Shown here in pieces: positions 33,910 through 43,573 of a stretch of DNA of 64,000 nucleotides. The stretch is taken from the NCBI GenBank assembly GCA_039028795.1, contig JBCCHJ010000012.1, positions 1-64,000 on the forward strand. Direction: 5' to 3'. The notes under the pieces are model-generated. The model searched no databases, was not told the origin of the DNA, and worked only from the letters and a program-made list of their open reading frames with translations. This DNA comes from Thermohalobaculum sp039028795. GTDB lineage: Bacteria > Pseudomonadota > Alphaproteobacteria > Rhodobacterales > Rhodobacteraceae. A program made the position numbers and the translations under genes. Each line of letters opens with the position of its first letter. The first letter of the stretch is position 1.

Positions 33910-34674
33910 TCAGGATGCGAGTGCTCTGATGCGTCGAACACTGTCGCTTCGTCGATCCAGCATCCGCAACCCACCACGAAAGAGTTTCGCTTTGTCGGTG
34001 GACAGATGAGATGCAGCGATCTTTGGGTCGATCTGTTTGCTCAATACGAAAAGGGCAAGCGCGTAAGCACGAACCTCGGATGAAAGGTACCCCAGATTGC
34101 CAATCTGCCAGCCGATTTCGAAGGGATTCTGGTACCCTGTCGCAATCATACCGCCTTCCAGCTGAATGACGCCAAATCCCGCATAAATCGCTGCCAAGTC
34201 TGTCATAACTTCGTGCGCATCCGCGCCGCCCGGGGCATTTTCGACATCCGCTGCCAGCAGATAATGTGCGAGTTCGTGCGAAAGCATGTTCAAGAAGCTT
34301 AGCGGCTGCTTCATCAGGTTCGGCGAGTAGGTGATTGTGAATCCTTCACCATCGTATCCGAAGGTACCACCGGGAGACTGCTCCACGTCTTGAACGGAAA
34401 GTCCTTGTGCGACATGCGCATCGGGATCTGCATCTTGGCGGATCAACTCACATGACCAGTTTGACATGCCCATATGCCCGCGAACCTCGTCAAACACTGC
34501 CAGCGCAGCCTCATGACCGGTGCCACCCGGTGACTGAAAGAAGTCTCTTGTTGGTAGAATCAACTGAGTCTCGACGAAATATGCCTCGGCACCGTAGGTG
34601 CGGATCAACCAGTTGAATCCTTCTTCGACCCATTCGGCGGTGTCGTCATCGATAAGGTTGCGGGACCAAAACAT
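33910..34674 (-). CDS. putative HExxH metallopeptidase-like protein
   Basis: 254 aa, no signal peptide. HELAH at residues 133-137 (within LSHELAHYLLAAD) is a zincin motif, and DAHEVMTDLAAIYAGFG at 152-168 offers E155 as a third, gluzincin-like ligand. The N-terminus (about 10-70) is helical and resembles no family I know. It stands alone in the accessory segment, followed in coordinate order by the glycosyltransferase-like gene. Whether it is an active protease or a structural relative cannot be decided. Confidence 0.6.
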   Translation of the reverse strand: MFWSRNLIDDDTAEWVEEGFNWLIRTYGAEAYFVETQLILPTRDFFQSPGGTGHEAALAVFDEVRGHMGMSNWSCELIRQDADPDAHVAQGLSVQDVEQSPGGTFGYDGEGFTITYSPNLMKQPLSFLNMLSHELAHYLLAADVENAPGGADAHEVMTDLAAIYAGFGVIQLEGGMIATGYQNPFEIGWQIGNLGYLSSEVRAYALALFVLSKQIDPKIAASHLSTDKAKLFRGGLRMLDRRSDSVRRIRALAS

Positions 34675-34743
34675 TAGATCTCTCGAAAATTAGGCTGTTG
34701 AGTTTAATTTGTTCCGTGTGACCCAAAGCCATCTGGAAGCGGT

Positions 34744-35466
34744 CTACTCATTTACATCCCGATACACCTTTCCAACGTGCCTGCTGCGCAGGATGAAGGA
34801 TAGTGTCTGTTGTGACAGCATCTTTCCGTTATGGCGGGTGAAGGTTTCATAGACGGATGTTAACTTCAGATCCTCAGGCAATATGTTCTTCAAGAAACCC
34901 TCAGGTCGGGGAGCAATCCAGCATTGGATTCCGCGGTCAAACAACCAGGTCGCGTATCGAATATCCACGAAACACTGACTGCCCGTCATGTAAGCCAGAT
35001 CGGCGATGTTCTTTCCCAGCGCATAAACGGTCCCCGTGCCCAGATAATCCGCGCCCAGGATTTGATCCTGTCCTTTGTGGAAGAGGATGTTATTCCAAGT
35101 GAAAGTCTGTTTCTTTCGATTTCGGACGAAAAGATGTCCCTGCATACCCAAAACCGATTGATCCATACCCACGCCTGATCCGATCCGGCGCATATGGTCC
35201 ACATAGGTGCCGGGATAGAGAATATCGTCGTCTATCAGGAAAACCTCGTCATCGTCATCTGGGCGGATCAGGAACTTTCCGACATCCTTAAGATCCTGAT
35301 CTGGAACGAAATATTCGACATTACTGTATTTGGGCAGATCATTCGGGATAGCATCATATTCATTCAACACAGCGACGACACGATCGACCTGCGGCGCAAT
35401 GGATTGCAAGGCCTGCTCGAACACTTGACGGCGCGGCGGAAACGTCGCGATGAAGGCTTGGATCAT
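34744..35466 (-). CDS. glycosyltransferase-like protein (GT-A fold)
   Basis: 240 aa. It opens MIQAFIATFPPRRQVFEQAL, a family 2-like nucleotide-binding strand and helix, and carries a DXD-like run, DEVFLIDDDILYPGTYVD, near residues 73-90. A conserved aromatic segment and a basic C-terminus follow. Its ATG overlaps the LarA-family stop by four bases, so the two are translationally coupled. This is an odd partner for a racemase; possibly it modifies a cell-surface glycan. Confidence 0.62.
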   Translation of the reverse strand: MIQAFIATFPPRRQVFEQALQSIAPQVDRVVAVLNEYDAIPNDLPKYSNVEYFVPDQDLKDVGKFLIRPDDDDEVFLIDDDILYPGTYVDHMRRIGSGVGMDQSVLGMQGHLFVRNRKKQTFTWNNILFHKGQDQILGADYLGTGTVYALGKNIADLAYMTGSQCFVDIRYATWLFDRGIQCWIAPRPEGFLKNILPEDLKLTSVYETFTRHNGKMLSQQTLSFILRSRHVGKVYRDVNE

Positions 35467-36749
35467 CGCGCTGGGATGGCTGCGAATGGCACGACGTAGG
35501 GTCCTTCCGGGATCACTGCGATATCGGCATCACCGTGCTTATTGATGGCAGCAGAAATCGCGTCGGTCAGATCGTCGACCCGCTCAACCCCGGTAACTGC
35601 GTGGCCCTGGCCCAAACCTGGCGCATAGAGCTGGATGTTGCCGACGCGCATGGGCTTTAACTGCATCTCTGTTTGCCATTCATCGATTTCTGCAAAGGAC
35701 TTTGCCGTCAGAGTCTCGAGAAACCGGGTCGGGCCCATATCGATTAGCCGCTGTTGTGCGGCCCGAAATTCGGTAGAGCCCACGCCCTCAGAACATTCCG
35801 AAGCGATGATCAGCGTGCCACCCTGATCCAGTATTCCTAGGGGTGTCACCATGCCTTTCACGGTCTGGTAGTAGGTCTTATCCAGGGGATACCCGGCTGA
35901 GGAGGTCACAACCGTCTTGAATCGCCGCCCGGTTTCAACCTCGCAAGAGGCCCGGGCAAAGTCGACCGCAGCGAGGTGGCTTTCAATAATCTCTCCGAAC
36001 GTCACGAACGCCAGATTGCGCTGATCATCCAGCACCGTGTTCAGTCCCAGGACCGGGCCGTTCAGCATCTGGACGATTTCCAACTGTGTTTCGTGCAGCG
36101 GATTGCCGGCCAGATTGCAGGATGTTGCCGCCGGGTGCTCCATAAATCTAGCAGAGTGGAAGGTGCGAATGGTTTCATGGTGGGCGACACCCGGCGCAAT
36201 TACTTTGCGCCCGCCGGAATATCCGGCCATGAAGTGCGGCTCGACCAGCCCGGACGCAATTCTCACATCCGCTTCGGTAAAAAGACGGTTCAGCCCGACC
36301 GGGCAGCTGTGTTTCTGAGTGGTGCCCAGATGCACCATGGCCGCATCGTCCCGAGCGTAATGATTGACCACCGAAACGGTGTCCTGAACCCAGGGGTCAC
36401 CGACCAGTTCGGCCAATTCGTCGCCAAGATTGGGCCGATGCAACCCGGTCGCGATCAGCACTGTGATCCCTGACGCTGGTATACCCGCGGCCATTAGGCG
36501 CCGGATCAATGGCCTTAGAAAAAGGTGACTAGGTACAGGTCGGGTGATATCGCAGATCAGGATACACGCAGTTCTGGCGCCCTGGGCGAGCTCTAACCCC
36601 ACACCCATCGGTGTATCCAGGGCTGCTTCGATGGCGGCATTCGGATCTTCCGGAAGGTGCATCGTCGGTTTGCGAATGATCGAGGCCCGAGCCTTTTCCG
36701 GCAGGATCACATCAAGACCGGTCTGGCCGTATTCCATGTGGATCTTCAT
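35463..36749 (-). CDS. LarA-family nickel-pincer lactate racemase-like enzyme
   Basis: 428 aa, the family length. Residues matching the Lactiplantibacillus LarA active site are present: H104 (ATGLHRP), H172 (EPHFMAGYSGG), K182 (GGRK) and H198 (FHSA). K182 would hold the nickel-pincer nucleotide. LarA homologues racemise or epimerise various 2-hydroxy acids, not only lactate. No larB, larC or larE maturation gene is nearby, so the cofactor must be made elsewhere. The setting with a flavin monooxygenase, cupin, aldehyde dehydrogenase and enolase-superfamily gene points to a sugar-acid or hydroxy-acid pathway. Confidence 0.85.
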   Translation of the reverse strand: MKIHMEYGQTGLDVILPEKARASIIRKPTMHLPEDPNAAIEAALDTPMGVGLELAQGARTACILICDITRPVPSHLFLRPLIRRLMAAGIPASGITVLIATGLHRPNLGDELAELVGDPWVQDTVSVVNHYARDDAAMVHLGTTQKHSCPVGLNRLFTEADVRIASGLVEPHFMAGYSGGRKVIAPGVAHHETIRTFHSARFMEHPAATSCNLAGNPLHETQLEIVQMLNGPVLGLNTVLDDQRNLAFVTFGEIIESHLAAVDFARASCEVETGRRFKTVVTSSAGYPLDKTYYQTVKGMVTPLGILDQGGTLIIASECSEGVGSTEFRAAQQRLIDMGPTRFLETLTAKSFAEIDEWQTEMQLKPMRVGNIQLYAPGLGQGHAVTGVERVDDLTDAISAAINKHGDADIAVIPEGPYVVPFAAIPAR

Positions 36750-36820
36750 TAAACTCTACCTCAAATCACAACGATTTGGTGCCCGGAACACATTGCCTGT
36801 GACCGGAACATCGCTGAATT

Positions 36821-38062
36821 TCATTCGGCCGCAATGGCGCGTTCCGTGACGGGCCAGACGCCCGTGGCACTGTGTATGATCGCAGCGCGTTGCTCTGCAG
36901 AGAGCACCGCGTCAACATTCGTTGTGCCTTCAGGTGCCAGCTTTTCGACTTCGTCGATTACCTGCTCTGGCCCGCCATCCCGGTTCGCACGAACGATCTT
37001 ACGGGTCATCGGAAGGCGTTTTTCCTCGTACTCCTGAAGGGCTTGAATGGGATGTTCGCAGTGGGCCAGACCATCGGCCAGGATGCGGGCATCTAGGATG
37101 GCCTGGCTAGCCCCATTCGAGCCTACCGGATACATCGGATGGGCGGCATCTCCCAGTAGGGTCACGCGCCCAAATGACCAGCGATCCAAGGGATCGCGGT
37201 CGCACATCGGGTATTCATAATAGGCGTCCGAGGCCCGGATCAGCGCGCCGATGTCGATACCTGGAATGCGGAATCTGAGGCCGTAAGGCAGCACATCATC
37301 CAGGCGTCCCTTTCGGGACCAACTGTCTTTGGGCGGGGGTTGGGTCGCCCCGTCGGCGACTTTCACGTTGACCACCCAATTGGTCAGTTGCATGTCACCT
37401 TCCGGCTTGGCAATCGGGTAGAAGACGAACTTTGCACCCATGCCGCCCGAGATATACATGGTGCGCCCGTCCAGATGTTTCGGGAACATTGCAGCGCCGC
37501 GCCACATGAGGACACCGTCCCAGGAAGGGCGGCCTTCACCGGGGTAAAAAATCTCTCGCGCGGCAGAGTGGATACCGTCTGCGGCCACCAGAACATCGCC
37601 TTTGACCGTGCGGGATGTTAGTCCATCGATGCCAGAGGTAAGGTGAACTGTGACCGAGCCTTCGCCTTGCTGAAATCCCGATAGCTTCCACCCGGTTTGT
37701 ACGGCATTGCGCCCCAGCCGATCGATCACAGCATTGTAGAGAACCTTTTGAAAGCGCCCACGGTGGATTGAAAACTGAGGCACTGGGTAGCCCGCATCCA
37801 TGCCCCGCCATTCGCGCCAGACCTCTTGGCCGAATCGGTTCAGATAGATCAGTTCCCGCGTCCGAACCCCGGTTGCATCCAGCATACCGAGCAGCCCCAG
37901 CTTGGTTAGTTCCTTGATAGCCACCGGCAGCGTGTTGATACCGACGCCAATTTCTCGAACCTCGGACGCCTGTTCGAAGATCATGCAAGGAATGCCGCGC
38001 TTGTGCAGCATCAGAGCCAAAGTCAGCCCGCCAATCCCTGCGCCTGCAATGATGACTGACAT
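36821..38062 (-). CDS. FAD-dependent monooxygenase (salicylate hydroxylase-like)
   Basis: 413 aa. The dinucleotide motif is GAGIGGLTLALML (7-19) and the FAD/NAD motif is the DG segment VLVAADGIHSAAR; GDAAHPMYPVGSNGASQAI closes the FAD site. This is the plan of group A flavoprotein aromatic hydroxylases such as salicylate and 3-hydroxybenzoate 6-hydroxylases. The substrate is unknown. It lies three bases after the cupin gene in the same operon. Confidence 0.88.
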   Translation of the reverse strand: MSVIIAGAGIGGLTLALMLHKRGIPCMIFEQASEVREIGVGINTLPVAIKELTKLGLLGMLDATGVRTRELIYLNRFGQEVWREWRGMDAGYPVPQFSIHRGRFQKVLYNAVIDRLGRNAVQTGWKLSGFQQGEGSVTVHLTSGIDGLTSRTVKGDVLVAADGIHSAAREIFYPGEGRPSWDGVLMWRGAAMFPKHLDGRTMYISGGMGAKFVFYPIAKPEGDMQLTNWVVNVKVADGATQPPPKDSWSRKGRLDDVLPYGLRFRIPGIDIGALIRASDAYYEYPMCDRDPLDRWSFGRVTLLGDAAHPMYPVGSNGASQAILDARILADGLAHCEHPIQALQEYEEKRLPMTRKIVRANRDGGPEQVIDEVEKLAPEGTTNVDAVLSAEQRAAIIHSATGVWPVTERAIAAE

Positions 38063-38065
38063 GGC

Positions 38066-38518
38066 TTACTTATCCGGCGGGGGCAGGAAGTCGACCTCGT
38101 GCGCCGCGGAGACGGCGACGATCTCGGCCGGGTCAGCCTGACCCATCTTGTGTAGCTGCCAAAAGAGATCATAGAGCCGCCGCGCAGGGGACACCCAGAA
38201 AAGACACTTCACGGGGCGGTCGCCGTTGGAAAAGATACCGTGCGGAATACCGCGCGGCAGCCGCACCATATCACCTGCGTTCGCATATGCGTCTTCGCCG
38301 TTCAGCTTCAGATCCAGTTTACCCTCGAACATATAGATGAACTCGTCCTGCTCGGGGTGGATATGCGGTGGTACCATCGTGCCGGGCGGCAGCGTGGCAT
38401 GCCAGGAAAAACAGCTTTCGGTATGCTGCTTCGGCACATAGGTCTGGCCCAGGATGTTCCAGCTGATCTCCTCCAGACCATCGCCTGCCTTGGTGATCCC
38501 CGCGGTCATCGGATCCAT
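38066..38518 (-). CDS. cupin-domain protein
   Basis: 150 aa single cupin barrel. Metal ligands follow the HxHx4E pattern: H52, H54 and E59 (PPHIHPEQDEF), with a second His in IPHGIF (H93). Small cupins of this kind are dioxygenases, isomerases or binding proteins. It is directly upstream of the flavin monooxygenase gene and probably acts in the same pathway. Confidence 0.85.
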   Translation of the reverse strand: MDPMTAGITKAGDGLEEISWNILGQTYVPKQHTESCFSWHATLPPGTMVPPHIHPEQDEFIYMFEGKLDLKLNGEDAYANAGDMVRLPRGIPHGIFSNGDRPVKCLFWVSPARRLYDLFWQLHKMGQADPAEIVAVSAAHEVDFLPPPDK

Positions 38519-38577
38519 AGTGTCCCCTCCGTTGGTCGGGATCAGCGTAGCATCGGCAAATGGGAATGCAAAACCCG

Positions 38578-40068
38578 TTAATACTTGATCCAGGTCGTCT
38601 TCAGCGCTGTGTATTTGTCCAGGGAATGCAGCGACAGATCGCGTCCAAAGCCCGATTGCTTGAAGCCGCCAAAGGGTGTCATCGGGCTGAGCGCATCCAC
38701 TGTATTGACGGACACCGTTCCCGCCCGCAGTTGACCAGAGACCCGATGCGCCCGCGAAAGGTTGTTTGTCCAGAGAGAGGCCGCCAGCCCATAATCCGTG
38801 TCATTGGCCATCTGCACAGCGTCCTCTTCCGTGTCAAACGGGATCACCGCCAGGACAGGGCCAAAGATTTCGTCCCGCGCCAGCGCCATGTCGTTGGTCA
38901 CGCCGTCAAAGATGGTCGGCTGGATGAACTGTCCTTTGCCATCGACGGTGACCTGTTCGCCACCGGTCACCAAATTGGCGGACTGCTTACCGATGTCGAC
39001 GTAACGCATGACCTGCTCGGTCTGGGTTTGATCCACCATCGCGCCCATTTTCGAGGATGGGTCCAGGGGATCGCCCGGTTGCGTGGCGCTGGCCCGCGCC
39101 ACAAGTTTTTCCACCAAGGCTTCTTGGATCGGGCGTTCGACCAACAGCCGCGAATTGGCCGAACAGACCTCGCCCTGATTGAAGAAGATCCCGAAGGCCG
39201 CCATGTCTGCTGCAGCGTCCAGATCCGCCACATCGGCAAAGACCAGGTTCGGGCTTTTGCCGCCTGTTTCCAATCAGACCTGTTTCATGTTCGACTTTCC
39301 GGCATATTGCAGGAACAGCTTGCCCACGGGCGTCGAGCCAGTGAAGGCCAGGCAGTCCACATCCATATGCATCCCTAGTGACTTGCCCGCTGTTGGGCCA
39401 AAGCCGGGGACCACGTTCAAGACGCCTTCTGGCAAACCTGCTTCGACCGCCAATTCGGCCAGACGCAGGGCAGAAAGGGGGGATTGTTCCGCTGGTTTCA
39501 GAACCACAGAATTGCCTGTCGCGAGAGCTGCCGCGCATTTCCAGGTGGCCATGTCCAGCGGGAAGTTCCAGGGCACCACAGCCCCGACCACGCCGAGTGG
39601 CTCGCGGGTGACCAGCGCCAAGTCGCCAGGACCCGTCGGGGCGACCTCGTCATAGATCTTATCGATTGCCTCGGCATACCATTGGAAGAACATGGCGGAA
39701 CCGGGTGCGTCGATGGTCACCGCGTCGGTGACCAGCTTGCCCATGTCCAGACTGTCCAACAGGGCGAATTCTTCCAGATTGGCGCGGATCAGATCTGCCA
39801 ACTTAAGCAGAACCGCCTTGCGATCCATCGGTGCCATGCGGGACCAATGGCCAGCCTCGAACGACCGGCGGGCCGCCAAAACAGCGCGGTCGATATCCTC
39901 GGCATCGCACTCGGCTACGTCTGTCAGAACCGCATCCGTGGCCGGATTGATGTTCTGGAACGTCTTGCCTGACGCCGCATCGACGAACTTTCCGTCGATG
40001 AATGCCTGCTGGCGCAGGTGCAGCGCCGCTGCACGGTCCTTCCACTCCTGGTGGCTGAGATCGGTCAT
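38578..40068 (-). pseudogene. aldehyde dehydrogenase with in-frame TGA
   Basis: One aldehyde dehydrogenase of about 496 codons is split by TGA at 39276-39274. The N-terminal part (40068-39274) includes PWNFPLDMATWK, KPAEQSPLSAL and FTGSTPVGKLFLQYAG. The frame continues without shift into LETGGKSPNLVFAD, with the catalytic Glu, then NQGEVCSANSRLLV with the catalytic Cys, and ends normally. Family members usually have Trp or Ser at this spot (VWLE/VSLE), so one base change, TGG or TCA to TGA, explains it. The rest of the gene is intact, which indicates a recent mutation, read-through or a sequencing error. Confidence 0.88.
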
Positions 40069-40218
40069 GGCTTCCCCCTCGTGTCTCTGATGTCGGCGTT
40101 AGGTGGGGGAGCCATTTCCTGCCTGGTGCCGTGCTGGCGCTTAGTAAATGCCGGAAATCACAATCGGACAACTTGTTCTTTATGACATGGGTCATCAACC
40201 GATCATGAGACTGTGAGA

Positions 40219-41319
40219 CTACTGTTCGCTGACCCGGTATTCTGCCTTTGCAAGCCATTCTGGGCTGATCTCAACCCCCCAGCCCGGACGGTCGGTCACG
40301 GTGGCGTGGCCGTTGTCGATAATGAACGGGTCTTCGACAAAGAGGTCGTATTGCCAGGGGTAGTAGTCCGCGCCCTCGATCGCGAACTCCAGGTACTTGC
40401 CTGCATTCGGGATGGCGCGCAGCAGATGCATGGTGAAAAGCGTCACCATGGAAAGATTGGCGCAATGCGGGGTAACAGGTAGCCCCGCCTGTTCCGCCAT
40501 GCGGACCACCCGCATGGTCCGTGCCATACCGCCCAGATACATGACATCGGGCTGCACGATATCCACGGCGCGCATGTCGATCATCCGGCGCCAGGTCGGC
40601 AGGTCGCAATCCTGCTCGCCGCCGGTCACGTCGATATCCAGCGCATCGGTGACTTCTTTGGTCTGTTCGAGTTCCCAGTAGGGGCAGGGTTCCTCGAAAT
40701 GGCCGAAACCATTGTCCTGCAGCATGTGCCCAACCTCGATGGCCCTGTCAGGTGAGTAGCAAGAGTTTGCGTCAATAAGCAGATCACCGTCGGGCAGGGC
40801 CTTGCGCATCGTTGGAATGATCTCTTCCGTCCGGCCTGGCCATTCGTCTTGGTTCCGGCCAACCTCGGCCCCGGCGCGCATCTTGAAGGCGGTGAAGCCG
40901 CGTTCCCCGGCCTCGCGCTTCAAACGCTCGGCCTCATCCGCCGGGATAATGTCCCGCTTCATCGAGGACGCATAGGCCCGGATCTTGCCAGCCGAGCCCC
41001 CAAAAAGGTCTGTCACCGGCACCTCAGCGCGCTTGGCCCGCATGTCCCAGATGGCGGTGTCCAGCCCACCCATCGCGCGGCGGAGATACGATCCGGGGAA
41101 TTTGTGCTCGCGTTCGGTGACCAGATCCAGCAGATCGTCCAGATCGGTAGCGTCCCGTCCCAGGGTCCACGGCGCCACCTGTCGGTGCAGCACCTGACAA
41201 GTGATATCGGAATGATAGGTCGACACCTGTCCCCAGCCCTGTGCGCCGTCCTCCATCGTTACCCGGGTGAAGCCGACATCCGGTGTTGTGAAACTCTCGA
41301 TTTTTCTGATGCGGTCCAT
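40219..41319 (-). CDS. enolase-superfamily (mandelate racemase/muconate lactonizing) enzyme
   Basis: 366 aa. Metal ligands fit the superfamily: D183 (LLIDANS), E209 or E210 (HFEEP) and E235 (TGGEQD). Acid/base residues are K146 (FKMRAG, a K-x-R rather than K-x-K motif) and H285 (TPHCANLS). The H285/K146 arrangement belongs to the mandelate racemase subgroup of acid-sugar dehydratases. It probably dehydrates a sugar acid such as a hexonate or pentonate. It is the first gene of the catabolic operon that runs to LarA. Confidence 0.87.
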   Translation of the reverse strand: MDRIRKIESFTTPDVGFTRVTMEDGAQGWGQVSTYHSDITCQVLHRQVAPWTLGRDATDLDDLLDLVTEREHKFPGSYLRRAMGGLDTAIWDMRAKRAEVPVTDLFGGSAGKIRAYASSMKRDIIPADEAERLKREAGERGFTAFKMRAGAEVGRNQDEWPGRTEEIIPTMRKALPDGDLLIDANSCYSPDRAIEVGHMLQDNGFGHFEEPCPYWELEQTKEVTDALDIDVTGGEQDCDLPTWRRMIDMRAVDIVQPDVMYLGGMARTMRVVRMAEQAGLPVTPHCANLSMVTLFTMHLLRAIPNAGKYLEFAIEGADYYPWQYDLFVEDPFIIDNGHATVTDRPGWGVEISPEWLAKAEYRVSEQ

Positions 41320-41369
41320 TGTGGGGTCCTGCGGCGCGAATGTCTTTGACTAACTCGCTATTCGCCTTG

Positions 41370-41639
41370 TCAGTGACCTTCAACGGTTGCGATGGCTTTG
41401 TCAAAACGCCCTTTTGCAAGATCGCCGGGCTTGATCCAAATCTGCATGGCGCCACTGTCGCCCCACATCATGTCGGCCGATTCAATTTCCAGCAGTAAGA
41501 CGTAATCTATCATCTGCTTCGTCGCATGCTGGACAGAGCGCCCCGCTCCAAACATTTGGTGCTTGGTGTTGTAAGTCTTAGCCGCCAGGGAGCTTGCAAG
41601 GTGCTTGGGTATCAACTTACCAAACCCTCTGGACACCAA
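41370..41639 (-). pseudogene. DUF1963 (YwqG-like) C-terminal remnant
   Basis: 89 codons. The segment HQMFGAGRSVQ, then YVLLLEIES and MMWGDSGAMQIWIKPGDLA ending in RFDKAIATVEG matches the end of DUF1963 proteins (normally over 200 aa). The first 25 codons do not fit the family and no N-terminal part is found upstream, so this is best read as a fragment between the enolase-superfamily and GMC genes. Confidence 0.55.
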
Positions 41640-41734
41640 ATGTGGTCAAGCGCTTTTAATTTCTTCGCCAGGATGGCCCACCAGGGCGACTTCTGGAATC
41701 CAAATTGTCGGTCATGAGATCTATCCCGATTTAC

Positions 41735-43330
41735 TCAGCTTAAAAAAATCTCAGCGGCTTTCTGTGCCAGCATCACCGTCGGTGCGTTTGTATTCGCTGA
41801 GGTGATGTTCGGGAAGACCGAGGCATCGATCACACGCAGGCCTTCCACCCCATGCACCTTCAGATCCGGGCCGACGACGCCGTTCGGGGCCATGCGGCAG
41901 GTGCCGCAGGCATGGAACACAGTGCTGGCGGTCGCGCGCACGTGATCGACTACTTCTGCATCCGAGGCGCCTTCCGGCGTGAAGCCATTTGGGCCGTCGA
42001 TCAAGGGACGCATAGCTGTCGCCGACATCAGCCGTTCGATCAGCCGCGTTCCGGCGACGGCCTCGTCAATATCTTGTTGGCCCGACAGATAGCGTGGCTG
42101 TATTAGCGGTGCATCTTCGATCGTGGGCGATGTGATGTCGATACGGCCCCGGCTGACAGGACGGCACGAGTTGTATCCAACATTAAACCCTGGCCACTTG
42201 TCCGGCTGCAGCAGTGGACGCTTATTGCGATGGGTAAACGTATAGCTGACCGGGTTGAAATAGATCTGCATGTCGGCCCTGGGCAGTTCTGGGCTGGTCC
42301 GTACCATCCCACCCATTTGATTGACGGACAGGCTGAGGGGTCCGGCCCTGCGTAGCGCAAATTTCAGAGCAGACTTGGTCAATCCCCACCAGGTGCCGAG
42401 TTCCTGGTTTAGTGTGGGCTCGGTTGCTTTGTAGAGAAAGTCGACACCCATATGGTCTTGCAACCCGCCCCCTACGGCATCATTTGCATGCAACACGGCT
42501 ATACCTTTGTCCTGCAACAGATTACCTGGGCCGACACCAGACACTTGCAGGATTTGGGGGGAGTGGACGGCGCCGGCGGATAGGATCACCTCTCGTCGTG
42601 CTCTGAAGCTGTGAAGTTGTCCGGACAGCCGCACCTCGACCCCTGTCGCCCGCTTGCCATCGAAGGTCAGCCGGGTCACCTGAGCACTGGTTTGGACGCA
42701 CACATTCGATCTTTTCATGGCAGGTCGCAGGAACGCATCTGCCGCCGAGCAACGCAGCCCTTTGTGTGTGGTCAGGTGATAGGGACCCACCCCTTCCGAC
42801 CAAACCGGCGCATGTTGGTTGACTGGCGGCAGTCCGATTTCCTCTGCTGCGGCCAGAAAGAAGCGTTTGATCGGATTGTAGGCATTAGACCGATCAGCAA
42901 CTGCTATCGGGCCTTCGCCATCGACGCGCCCATTCAGGCCGATGCGCTTCTCAACCCGGTCGAAGACCGGTGCGACCGAAGCCCAATCCCAGCCGGGATT
43001 TCCGGCCGCGGCCCAATCATCGTAATCGCCCGGCAGGCCCCGGGACCAAACGAGACCGTTGATCGAGGATGACCCGCCCAAACCCTTGCCGCGCGGCCAG
43101 TAGATGCTGCGGCCATCGAGCTGGGGTTCTGCTTCGGTCCGAAACCGCCAGTTCACCTTTGGATCATGGAAGGTTTTACCATAACCGATCGGCAGTTTTA
43201 AAAAGGGTCGTCGATCCGTGCCGCCTGCTTCCAGCACCAGGACGGACATCCGCCCATCCACACTCAGACGATCCGCCAGGACACATCCGGCCGACCCGGC
43301 TCCGATGATGATGATATCGAAGACGTCCAT
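41735..43330 (-). CDS. GMC-family oxidoreductase (choline/alcohol dehydrogenase-like)
   Basis: 531 aa. The FAD motif GAGSAGCVLADRL is at 11-23, and the GMC signatures GLGGSSSINGLVWSRG and AGAVHSPQILQVSGVG follow. The C-terminal active-site His is in TVFHACGTCRMAP, and SANTNAPTVMLAQKAA closes the protein. Members oxidise alcohols to aldehydes with oxygen or quinone acceptors. With the neighbouring aldehyde dehydrogenase it would convert an alcohol to an acid, although the dehydrogenase now carries a stop codon. Confidence 0.92.
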   Translation of the reverse strand: MDVFDIIIIGAGSAGCVLADRLSVDGRMSVLVLEAGGTDRRPFLKLPIGYGKTFHDPKVNWRFRTEAEPQLDGRSIYWPRGKGLGGSSSINGLVWSRGLPGDYDDWAAAGNPGWDWASVAPVFDRVEKRIGLNGRVDGEGPIAVADRSNAYNPIKRFFLAAAEEIGLPPVNQHAPVWSEGVGPYHLTTHKGLRCSAADAFLRPAMKRSNVCVQTSAQVTRLTFDGKRATGVEVRLSGQLHSFRARREVILSAGAVHSPQILQVSGVGPGNLLQDKGIAVLHANDAVGGGLQDHMGVDFLYKATEPTLNQELGTWWGLTKSALKFALRRAGPLSLSVNQMGGMVRTSPELPRADMQIYFNPVSYTFTHRNKRPLLQPDKWPGFNVGYNSCRPVSRGRIDITSPTIEDAPLIQPRYLSGQQDIDEAVAGTRLIERLMSATAMRPLIDGPNGFTPEGASDAEVVDHVRATASTVFHACGTCRMAPNGVVGPDLKVHGVEGLRVIDASVFPNITSANTNAPTVMLAQKAAEIFLS

Positions 43331-43573
43331 AATCCCTCGCCGCCCCAGGCGTTGCGGTTTCAGGTTTTCCAGAGTCTTTTTGTGAATTCAATCCCGATTA
43401 ACCAAGTGAGATTGGAACCTGCACCAGATAGTGACAAAAACAGTTGAATTTCAGGGTTTTGAAACACCTGTTTGGCATATAAATTAGCTATGTTTTCCAC
43501 AGAACGTGGCCAATTCGATGCGATGGAGACACCGTAAAACGCGGGTCTTGTCGTAATACTTTGACAGGCCCAC

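Noticed and set aside
39274..39276. TGA as a selenocysteine codon in the aldehyde dehydrogenase
   Set aside because: The position is not catalytic in this family, where Trp or Ser is usual, and the catalytic Cys is elsewhere. A nonsense mutation or sequencing error is simpler.
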